From contig CAWFQE010000003.1 of NCBI GenBank assembly GCA_963817885.1, forward strand, positions 310,001-374,000: 64,000 nucleotides of DNA. Reading direction: 5' to 3'. This document shows positions 52,352 to 59,216 of this stretch, one piece after another. Below the pieces are notes generated by a model. The model was not told the origin of the DNA and did no database searches. It saw only the letters and a list, made by a program, of their open reading frames with translations. Position 1 is the stretch's first letter. Every line of letters begins with the position of its first letter. The stretch comes from CAVOHU01 sp963817885. Lineage in GTDB: Bacteria > Acidobacteriota > Vicinamibacteria > Vicinamibacterales > JAKQTR01. The translations under genes were made by a program, and so were the position numbers.

Positions 52352-53218
52352 TCACGCCATCGCCGGCAGCGGCGGGGCCGTGACGAAATTCCGCTGGAGG
52401 CCGAGCGCCTTCGGCTGCAGACCGAAGGCGAGGCCCGCCAGCTGGGTGAAATAGACGACGGGCAGGTCCACCGCCTCGCCGAACTGGGCGTGCATCCGGC
52501 CCTGGTACGCTTCGAGGTTGAACTGGCAGAGCGGGCACGTGGTGGCGATCACGTTGGCGCCGCGGGCGAGGGCTTCCTTGAGCAGCAGGAAGTTCAGCCG
52601 CAGGCCGATGTCCTCCATCGTGCCCATGATCGAGCCTCCGCAGCAGCGGGCCTTGAGCGGGTAGTCGACGACCTCCGCGCCGAGCACGGCCAGGAAGCGA
52701 TCGAGCGAGGTCGGCCGGAGCGGATCGTCGAAGGTGGCGTAGGGCCGGATGATCTGGCAGCCGTAGTACGGCGCGACGCGATAGCCCGAGAGCGGCTGCC
52801 GGACGAACGAGGCGAGGGACGACGGCTTGACGTCGTTCAGCAGGACGTCCAGCGGGTGCCGCACCTTCACGTGCCCGCTGTACGTGAGGTGGGCCGCGGC
52901 GAGCCCCTTCTGAACCTTCGCGGCGATGTCCGGATACTCCGCCAGCGCGTGCTGGGCCTTGGCCAGCACGAGATAGCAGGCCGAGCACGGCGCGACCACG
53001 TCGTGGCCCATCGACTCGGCCAGCGCGAGGTTGCGCGTGGCGAGCGCGACCGCCTTGGTCGAGCTGATGGACATGTACGAGGTGGCGCCGCAGCAGTTCC
53101 AGTCCGGGATCTCCTCCAGGCCCAGGCCGAGGTGTGAGAAGACCGCGCGCAGCGACTCGTCATAGGGTTTCCCCATGCCGCAGAGCGAGCATCCGGGGAA
53201 GTAGGCGTAGGCGGTCAT
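52352..53218 (-). CDS. hdrB: HdrB-like heterodisulfide reductase subunit B
   Basis: 288 residues. The two CCG domains are visible: F-P-G-C-S-L-C-G, then D-W-N-C-C-G-A-T and C-S-A-C in the first; Y-Y-G-C-Q, then R-C-C-G-G-S and C-P-L-C-Q in the second. Each binds a noncubane [4Fe-4S] cluster, the site of disulfide reduction. No methanogen-type coenzyme disulfide is expected in this organism, so the substrate is unknown; other disulfides or sulfur compounds are possible. It begins 1 nt after the hdrC stop. Confidence 0.9.
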   Translation of the reverse strand: MTAYAYFPGCSLCGMGKPYDESLRAVFSHLGLGLEEIPDWNCCGATSYMSISSTKAVALATRNLALAESMGHDVVAPCSACYLVLAKAQHALAEYPDIAAKVQKGLAAAHLTYSGHVKVRHPLDVLLNDVKPSSLASFVRQPLSGYRVAPYYGCQIIRPYATFDDPLRPTSLDRFLAVLGAEVVDYPLKARCCGGSIMGTMEDIGLRLNFLLLKEALARGANVIATTCPLCQFNLEAYQGRMHAQFGEAVDLPVVYFTQLAGLAFGLQPKALGLQRNFVTAPPLPAMA

Positions 53219-53219
53219 C

Positions 53220-53792
53220 TCAGGACTCCTCCATCGCGTCGAGCATCGCCGTGAGCTGGTCGATCTGTTCGATCCGCTCCTGGCCGAGGGGCATGCGGCC
53301 CTTCCTGGTCAGCTTCAGTCCCTGCGGCGCCATCCTCAGCAGGCCGAGCGGATTGGTGCGCAGCATCATCTGGATCACGAGGCGGGTTTCGGAGTTGCGG
53401 CCGTGGCGGGCGACCAGGTCGAAGAACTGCTTCGCCAGCACCGGGATGGGAAAGCGCTTCGGATAGAGGTGCCTGGCAATGGCCCGGCACTTCAACGCGT
53501 ACATGATGTCGGTGACCCGGATCTCGCGAGGGCAGCGCACCTGGCACTCGTAGCACGAGGCGCACAGCCAGGGCGTGGCGGAGGCCAGCACGTCTTTCTC
53601 GAGCCCCGCCCGCGTGAGTGCGATGATCTGGCGCGGCGTGTGGTCCATGTACACCGACATCGGGCAGGCGCCGCTGCAGGTCCCGCACTGGATGCAGTCG
53701 CGAAGCGCCTCTCCGCCCGGCTGGGCCATGATGTCGGTTGGAAACGCCGGATTGACGTCCTCGGCGTACCGGCAGTGCGTCCCGTTCTTCAT
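53220..53792 (-). CDS. hdrC: HdrC-like heterodisulfide reductase subunit C
   Basis: 190 residues. Two [4Fe-4S] motifs: C-I-Q-C-G-T-C-S-G-A-C-P-M-S and C-A-S-C-Y-E-C-Q-V-R-C-P. The rest is helical (I-M-Y-A-L-K-C-R-A-I-A-R), soluble, and lacks the membrane helices of HdrE-type proteins. It passes electrons from HdrA to HdrB. It is the first gene of the long minus-strand operon; a GAGGAGGTG ribosome binding site precedes its ATG. The intergenic region to the divergent Rrf2 gene is 587 nt. Confidence 0.9.
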   Translation of the reverse strand: MKNGTHCRYAEDVNPAFPTDIMAQPGGEALRDCIQCGTCSGACPMSVYMDHTPRQIIALTRAGLEKDVLASATPWLCASCYECQVRCPREIRVTDIMYALKCRAIARHLYPKRFPIPVLAKQFFDLVARHGRNSETRLVIQMMLRTNPLGLLRMAPQGLKLTRKGRMPLGQERIEQIDQLTAMLDAMEES

Positions 53793-54379
53793 GACCGCAC
53801 CTCCTCACGTGTCATTCAGGCACCTCGCCGCGGTGCCCCGGCCGGATCCGCGGTCGACTCGCCCCGCGACCCGCCAGCGAGGCGGCCCTCGACGCGATTG
53901 GCCGCGTACGCGACGCAGGCGCGTGCGCTCGATATGCGCGGTCGCAGGCACACAACCGTGGTGTCGCGCGCCGCGCGTTGGCTGGAAGGCCTAGAGGAAG
54001 GATTCAGGCGCTTCGGACCGTTTCGACGGTCTGCACTCGAAGGGGCGGGGGGTGGTCGGGGGGGCCGGCGCTGCCGTCGGGGGCGAGAGGAACGATGAGA
54101 GCCGGGCGAGTATGTCGGCAGCCCCGGGGGGCGAGGACCGAGCTGGGCGTGACAACCCGATCCGCTCAGAGCGTACGGCGCACATGCATCCAGTGTCAAG
54201 CTCGCCGCGAGGGCGCCAGATCACCAAGGGACTTGACTGACACTTAGCAAAGGGATAGGAATTATATATTGCCCCGATTCTGAAGTTCGCCAGTTCAGGG
54301 TGCTTTGCCGACCTGGCGCAACCCCCCGGGCACACGGTGCCCGGGCGTCAGGCGAACGTCGGGCGTTATCAAGGAAGCC
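53793..54379. promoter_or_regulatory. Divergent control region between the hydrogenase operon and the Rrf2 gene
   Basis: 587 nt with no gene. An A+T-rich patch at 54256-54270 (ataggaattatatatt) stands out against the GC-rich surroundings and contains TATAAT on the minus strand (54261-54266). On the plus strand TTGACT at 54233 is 17 nt before TAGGAA, a possible rrf2 promoter. A perfect hairpin is at 54325-54345. No good sigma54 promoter is seen for hdrC; the nearest is a weak GG-N10-GC at about 53943-53958. The -35 for the minus TATAAT is poor. Confidence 0.5.
54325..54345. repeat. Perfect palindrome 35 nt before the Rrf2 gene
   Basis: cccgggcac-acg-gtgcccggg: a 9-bp perfect inverted repeat around 3 nt, in the predicted 5' region of the Rrf2 gene. 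It could be an operator (Rrf2 proteins bind as dimers) or an mRNA hairpin. Confidence 0.6.
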
Positions 54380-54880
54380 ATGAAGCTCAATACGCGCGGT
54401 CGGTACGGCGTGCGGTTGCTCACCGAACTCGCACGCCAGGAGTCTGAACCTTCTCCCGTCGGGTTGCGAAGCGTCGCAGCCTCGACGGGCCTACCCATGC
54501 GCTACCTGGAACAGATCGTCAGGCCGCTTCGCCGTTCCGGACTCATCCGCTCCCGTACGGGACGGACCGGAGGCTACTGCCTGGCGCGGCCGGCTTCGGC
54601 GATCGCGATCCAGGAAGTCTTCGACGCGACGGTGGGACCGCTGCAGTTCATCGGATGCGTCGACGATCCCGACGGGTGCCCGCGGGGCAACGAGTGCCCG
54701 ACGCGCCAGGTCTGGAAGGCGATGACCGATGAAGTCCGCGCGGTGCTCAGTCGGTACTCGCTGGCGGATCTGGCCGGCTCCGGCACCGAGCCCTGCGTGG
54801 ACGCGGTGGGACCCTCGCGCGGCCGGCGCCCCGCCAAGCGTCGCCGCCAGCGCGCGCGGGTCACGCCCACGCAGGCATAA
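54380..54880 (+). CDS. Rrf2/IscR-like transcriptional regulator
   Basis: 166 residues. The winged helix begins M-K-L-N-T-R-G-R-Y-G-V-R, then G-L-R-S-V-A-A-S-T-G-L-P-M-R-Y-L-E-Q-I-V and R-S-R-T-G-R-T-G-G-Y-C-L-A. Cys93, Cys100 and Cys106 have the spacing (x6, x5) of the [2Fe-2S]-binding IscR motif. The C-terminal extension is Arg/Lys-rich. It is divergent from the hydrogenase operon, so it may sense Fe-S or redox status and control that operon. ATG 54380 gives the canonical N-terminus. No isc or suf genes are nearby. Confidence 0.85.
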   Translation: MKLNTRGRYGVRLLTELARQESEPSPVGLRSVAASTGLPMRYLEQIVRPLRRSGLIRSRTGRTGGYCLARPASAIAIQEVFDATVGPLQFIGCVDDPDGCPRGNECPTRQVWKAMTDEVRAVLSRYSLADLAGSGTEPCVDAVGPSRGRRPAKRRRQRARVTPTQA

Positions 54881-54954
54881 CGCTCGCGTTCACCCGTCCG
54901 GCTGGGGGCCCGGGCGGCGCCTCGGGTGTGTGAGGCGGTTCCCGGGCCTTCCTG

Positions 54955-54960
54955 TATAAT
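54955..54960 (+). promoter_or_regulatory. -10 element (TATAAT) 9 nt before the symporter gene
   Basis: A perfect TATAAT preceded by TG, ending 9 nt before the GTG start at 54970. Transcription would begin at or near the start codon. No ribosome binding site is present in the gap cctcaccct. Confidence 0.55.
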
Positions 54961-54969
54961 CCTCACCCT

Positions 54970-56223
54970 GTGCCGTTCACGCTGCAGGTCCTGCTCGGCT
55001 TGGTCGTCGGGCTGGCGACGGGGATTGGGGTTTCTCTGAGCTCGCTGCCCTATGCGCGGCTCGTCCCTGCCGTCGCCGAACCGATCGGAACCCTCTTCAT
55101 CAACGCCATCCGGATGACCGTGATCCCGCTGGTGGTCGCCAGCCTCATGCTGGGGGTCGCATCGGCGCGTGATGCGAAGAGTGTCGGCAGCACGGGGCTG
55201 AGAGCGATTGCGCTCTTTCTCGTCTCGCTGGCCGCGGCGGCGATCTTCGCGATCGCCCTCGGCGTCCCTCTCCTCAATCTGATGACCGTCGACGCCGGGG
55301 TTGCCGCGTCCCTGCGGGGAACGACCGCACAGGCGGCCGGCGCGTCGGCCCAGGCCTCGGGGTTGCCCACCCTTTCGCAGTGGCTGGTCGACCTGGTGCC
55401 GGTCAATCCCATCAAGGCCGCCTCCGACGGCGCGATGCTGCCGCTCATCGTGTTCTCGATCGCGTTCGGCCTGGGCGTGACCCGCGTGAACGCCGATGTG
55501 CAGCGCACCATGCAGGGCGTGCTGAAGGCGATCTCGGACGCGATGCTGGCCGTCGTCGGATGGATTCTCAAGGCGGCGCCGATTGGCGTCGGCGCGCTGG
55601 CCGTGGGCCTGGGCGCGAAGATGGGAGCGGGCGCGGCCGGAGCGCTGGCCTACTACATGCTGGTGGTGGCGATCATCTGCACGGTCTTCACACTCGTCGT
55701 CTCGATCCCGGCGGCGATCTGGCTGGGCGGGCAGAAGGCCGGGCCTTTCCTGCGCGCCTGCGCCCCTGCGGTCGGGATCGCCTTCTCGTCCCGATCGTCG
55801 CTGGCGGCCCTGCCCGCGTGCATCGAGGGCGTTCGGTCAGGCCTCCGCCTGCCCGAGGAGATGTCGACGTTCTTCATTCCGCTCTCGGCCTCCATGTTCC
55901 GCGTCGGCGCTGCGATCGCGCAGGTCGGCGCGGTGCTGTTCCTGGCACGGCTCTACGGGGTGGCGCTTGGCCCGGCTGCGCTCGGCACGCTGGCCGTGAT
56001 CGTGGTGTTCACCACGTTGACCGTTCCCGGGATTCCTGCCGGTGCCATCATCGTCCTCACGCCTGTCCTGACGGCTGTCGGCCTTCCGGTCGAGGGGATT
56101 GGCCTGCTCATCGGCGTCGATACGATCCCCGACATGTTCCGCACGACGGCCAACGTGGTGGGCTGGCTGTCCGGCGCCTCCGTGCTCGGGCGCCGGGCCC
56201 GACCGGAGGCCGCCGCGCCCTGA
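54970..56223 (+). CDS. Dicarboxylate/amino acid:cation symporter (DAACS family)
   Basis: 417 residues with about eight membrane helices. The conserved hairpin S-S-R-S-S-L-A-A-L-P (HP1) and the motif T-L-T-V-P-G-I-P-A-G-A (HP2) are seen, followed by D-T-I-P-D-M-F-R-T-T-A-N-V in the last helix, all of the GltP/DctA family. It takes up glutamate, aspartate or C4-dicarboxylates with Na+ or H+ at the inner membrane. The helix 7 motif N-M-D-G is not obvious, so substrate class is not certain. GTG start, preceded by TATAAT. Confidence 0.85.
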   Translation: MPFTLQVLLGLVVGLATGIGVSLSSLPYARLVPAVAEPIGTLFINAIRMTVIPLVVASLMLGVASARDAKSVGSTGLRAIALFLVSLAAAAIFAIALGVPLLNLMTVDAGVAASLRGTTAQAAGASAQASGLPTLSQWLVDLVPVNPIKAASDGAMLPLIVFSIAFGLGVTRVNADVQRTMQGVLKAISDAMLAVVGWILKAAPIGVGALAVGLGAKMGAGAAGALAYYMLVVAIICTVFTLVVSIPAAIWLGGQKAGPFLRACAPAVGIAFSSRSSLAALPACIEGVRSGLRLPEEMSTFFIPLSASMFRVGAAIAQVGAVLFLARLYGVALGPAALGTLAVIVVFTTLTVPGIPAGAIIVLTPVLTAVGLPVEGIGLLIGVDTIPDMFRTTANVVGWLSGASVLGRRARPEAAAP

Positions 56224-56253
56224 CGCCGCGCCTGAAGACCTGGCCTGCTCGAG

Positions 56254-56269
56254 GCGGGCTGTAGCCCGC
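56254..56269. repeat. Short hairpin after the symporter gene
   Basis: gcgggc-tgta-gcccgc lies 31 nt after the stop. It matches the tgtagccc pattern of the repeat cluster at 24.2 kb. It may be a remnant of the same intergenic family or a weak terminator. The remaining 170 nt before galK show nothing else. Confidence 0.5.
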
Positions 56270-56439
56270 GCGAACCCCGGACTTGACCTCGCCCCGATTG
56301 TCCGCCTTGACGCGGGCGTTCTCGGGCGGGCACGATCCGTGGTCAGCGCTGGATCCGACCTCGCCTGTGGCTTTCGCACGCCGGGCGCGTGCGCTCGACG
56401 TTCGCGCTTGGCCTGGCAACATCTCCTGGAGTCGATTGC

Positions 56440-57540
56440 ATGGCGTCTCTGCCGTCATTCGTCGAGTTGTTCGGTCGCCCGCCTTCCGTTCGTGCCGACG
56501 CGCCCGGCCGGGTGAACCTCATCGGAGAGCACACCGACTACAACGGCGGGTACGTGCTGCCCACCGTCATTCCACAGCGCACGAAGGTCGCCCTTGCGGC
56601 GCGTGGCGATCGCGGCGTCCGAGCATGGAGCGCTAACATGCCGCCGGCCGATCGGTTCGGCGAATTCGTGATCGGATCCGAGAAGCGACAGCGCTCCTGG
56701 ATTGACTACGTCGCCGGCATCACCGCCGGGTTCGCCCGGCTCGGCCACAAGCTGCAGGGGTTCGACCTTCGCATCGAGTCCAGCGTCCCGCTCGGCAGCG
56801 GCCTGTCGTCGAGCGCGGCGCTGGAAATGAGCGTCGGGGCCGCCGTGCGCGCCGTACACCACCTGCGCATGACCGACGTGGAAATGGCCAAGGCCGGTCA
56901 GTGGGCCGAGAACGAATTTGTCGGCACGCCGACCGGCATCATGGATCAGATGGTGGTCAGCCTGGGCGAAGAGGGGGCGGCGCTGTTCCTCGACACGCGC
57001 AGCCTGGCCTGCGAGCAGGTCAAGCTGCCTGCCGGCGTCGAGCTCATCGTCATCGACTCGGGGCTGCGGCATCGGCACGCGGCCGGCGACTACGCCACCA
57101 GGCGCGCGGAGTGCGAACAGGCGGCGCGGGCGCTCGGCGTTGCGCAGCTGCGGGATGTCACGGTGGGCGACATGGCGCGGGTCGAGGCGCTGGGGGCGCC
57201 GCTCGGCCGCCGTGCCCGCCACGTGGTCACAGAGAACGAGCGCGTGCTGCAGGCGGTCGAGGCCATGCGGGCGGGGGATGGGGCGCGGCTCAGGCAGCTC
57301 TTCCACGCCTCGCACTTGTCGATGCGCGATGACTTCGAAGTCTCGACCGGGGAGATCGACAGGATGGTGGCCATCGCGGACGCCGACGCCGACATCTTCG
57401 GCGCGCGATTGACGGGCGGAGGCTTTGGCGGGTCCGTTGTCATGCTCGCGAAGGCCGGCAGCGCGAAGGCCGCCTCGCGACGCATCGCGGATCTCTATTC
57501 GTCGGCAACGGGTCAGAAGCCGACGGTGCTCGTGCCCTGA
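56440..57540 (+). CDS. galK: Galactokinase
   Basis: 366 residues of the GHMP kinase family. It has the galactokinase signature G-R-V-N-L-I-G-E-H-T-D-Y-N-G-G, the ATP-binding motif P-L-G-S-G-L-S-S-S-A-A-L-E and the C-terminal G-A-R-L-T-G-G-G-F-G-G. D-Q-M-V-V-S-L-G-E with the catalytic Asp is present. It phosphorylates galactose at C1 in the cytosol. No other Leloir genes are in the window. ATG 56440 is chosen because the N-terminal helix M-A-S-L-P-S-F-V-E-L-F matches the family; an ATG-independent extension to 56389 lacks similarity. Confidence 0.95.
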   Translation: MASLPSFVELFGRPPSVRADAPGRVNLIGEHTDYNGGYVLPTVIPQRTKVALAARGDRGVRAWSANMPPADRFGEFVIGSEKRQRSWIDYVAGITAGFARLGHKLQGFDLRIESSVPLGSGLSSSAALEMSVGAAVRAVHHLRMTDVEMAKAGQWAENEFVGTPTGIMDQMVVSLGEEGAALFLDTRSLACEQVKLPAGVELIVIDSGLRHRHAAGDYATRRAECEQAARALGVAQLRDVTVGDMARVEALGAPLGRRARHVVTENERVLQAVEAMRAGDGARLRQLFHASHLSMRDDFEVSTGEIDRMVAIADADADIFGARLTGGGFGGSVVMLAKAGSAKAASRRIADLYSSATGQKPTVLVP

Positions 57541-57674
57541 AGAGCGGACTGACAACAAGGCTGGCGGCTCTCGACCTGCGCCCTGGAGTCTCTCTGGCGG
57601 CGAATAGAGGGCATGTGTCGCCGCCGAGTCATTCCGCTTGACCGCATCCATGATCGGCGGTTATCGTGCGGCGC

Positions 57675-58463
57675 ATGCGCCCCTTACATCTGTTGACGGC
57701 CATCGCGGTGCTCTGTGCAGCCGTGCCGCCTGCGCGGGGGCAGGATCGGCCATTCACCTTTTCGCTCACAACGGCCCCCGATCCGTCGAAGTCGCACGTG
57801 TCGATTGATATCGACTTCGGGTTTGGCGAGAGCGCGTTCCGCGGTCCCCAGAACAATGGCCCCGAGCAACGCGTGGGCGTTCAGGCGTCCCTTGGCCGGT
57901 GGACGCTCATCGGTCGGGTCGGCATGGCAGCGGCTGACGCCGCGTACCAGACATCGCAACAGGGCGAGGTGCTCTACTCCGTGTTCACGCAGGCCTCCAA
58001 CGGCGTGGCCGTCGCGATTGGCGGAGGCATGCTCCACGAGTCGGGCGGTGCCGACGTCATGCTCGCCCGCGTGGTTGCCGGCCGGGAGTTCGGAAACTGG
58101 CGACTGCACGGGAACCTGATCGTCCAGAAGCCCCTTGCGGCTGGGCGCGATCCGTTGGACCTGATCACCTCTGTCGGCTGGGCGCGCCGGATCGGCGACT
58201 CGGTGTCGCTCGGCATCGAAGGCGTCGGTGAAGACCTCGAGGGCTTCTGGAACGCCTCGGAGGCCGAAGGGGGCGCCCGGCTGCTCATCGGACCGTCGCT
58301 GCACATTGCGCCTCCTGGACGACGATGGCAGCTTTCGTTCGCGGGCGGTCCGATGTTCCATCCCTCCGCCACCCCTCTCTCGAGCGGAGCCCTTCGGGAC
58401 TTGCCACAGGGTTCCGGCGCCCGTGGCTACGCCTTCAGAACGTCTTTTGCGTACACGTTCTGA
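57675..58463 (+). CDS. Exported beta-rich protein of unknown function
   Basis: 262 residues with a signal peptide (L-L-T-A-I-A-V-L-C-A-A-V-P-P-A-R-G-Q). The mature chain alternates short beta strands with Gly turns (R-V-G-V-Q-A-S-L-G-R-W-T-L-I-G-R-V-G, A-V-A-I-G-G-G-M-L-H) and ends in A-F-R-T-S-F-A-Y-T-F, a Phe-terminated strand as in outer-membrane barrels. No family recognised. A GTG at 57666 would add three residues. It is 241 nt upstream of the Cys-rich gene; that gap holds nothing identifiable. Confidence 0.6.
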   Translation: MRPLHLLTAIAVLCAAVPPARGQDRPFTFSLTTAPDPSKSHVSIDIDFGFGESAFRGPQNNGPEQRVGVQASLGRWTLIGRVGMAAADAAYQTSQQGEVLYSVFTQASNGVAVAIGGGMLHESGGADVMLARVVAGREFGNWRLHGNLIVQKPLAAGRDPLDLITSVGWARRIGDSVSLGIEGVGEDLEGFWNASEAEGGARLLIGPSLHIAPPGRRWQLSFAGGPMFHPSATPLSSGALRDLPQGSGARGYAFRTSFAYTF

Positions 58464-58704
58464 GTTGCGGCTCGCAGCCAGGCCGCACGCCCGTGCGGCA
58501 ATCTGCCGCATCGCCTTCGGTCCAATCGCGTCCTATACTGAGAACCAGGTCCAAACCAACGCTGGATCTCGCGGTTCCGTCCGCGGCACGAGCCCCGAGT
58601 GATGGGCTGCGTGCCGGCAGCGGGCATACGGGGTCGTCGGCGAGGCGGCGATCGTTCTCGGCAATCGTGAGAACGTCGCTCGGCCGGGACGCTTGGCGGT
58701 CGTC

Positions 58705-59121
58705 ATGAAGCAGACTGGACGTGGCGCTATCTGGGCCGTCCTCCCGCTGATGATGTTCTATGCGGGATCGCCTGCGCTTTCGGGCCTGACCTGCTCGTCG
58801 TCCGGTCAATCCGCCGTCGCTGTCTGCACCTGTCCTTGCTGTCGTTCGGGCGGCGGCGCCAACCCCATGTGCCCGATGGCGCACGGGCCGGCCGCCGGCG
58901 GTTCGGTACCCCGGTCGCCTTCGACGCCTTGCCGACAACATTGCTGCTCGAGTCAGCACCCCACACTGGTGGTAGGCGTCCCGGGCCCGCCCGTCTCGAC
59001 GTTCGAGTCCCCTCTGGCGCTGACTTCCGTGTTCCTGTCGCTTTGCCGCCTGTCCGGCCTGCCTGCCGTGGTCCCGTCCGTGCCTTCTCCGCCGCCTCGA
59101 GCGCTGTCGAGTCGAACCTGA
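58705..59121 (+). CDS. Cys-rich exported protein, possibly metal-binding
   Basis: 138 residues. After a signal-like helix (I-W-A-V-L-P-L-M-M-F-Y-A-G-S-P-A-L-S-G) come many cysteines: L-T-C-S-S, C-T-C-P-C-C-R, N-P-M-C-P-M-A-H-G and C-R-Q-H-C-C-S-S-Q-H. The clusters of Cys with Met and His suggest metal (Cu or similar) binding; this is inferred. A second hydrophobic stretch precedes the C-terminus. It lies 95 nt before a TonB receptor, and a copper receptor gene is nearby. No family recognised. ATG 58705 is preferred to the TTG at 58693. Confidence 0.5.
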   Translation: MKQTGRGAIWAVLPLMMFYAGSPALSGLTCSSSGQSAVAVCTCPCCRSGGGANPMCPMAHGPAAGGSVPRSPSTPCRQHCCSSQHPTLVVGVPGPPVSTFESPLALTSVFLSLCRLSGLPAVVPSVPSPPPRALSSRT

Positions 59122-59216
59122 ATCGCGGTGCCTCGGCCGACCGCGTGCCCAGCGGGGGCCACGCCAGATCGCGCCGGCACCTTCGGGACTGAATCGACCA
59201 CTCGAGGAGGTGTGAG

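Noticed and set aside
53943..53958. A GG-N10-GC pattern considered as a sigma54 promoter for hdrC.
   Set aside because: Outside the GG and GC it matches the consensus poorly (CGGTTGT-GTGC-CTGCG).
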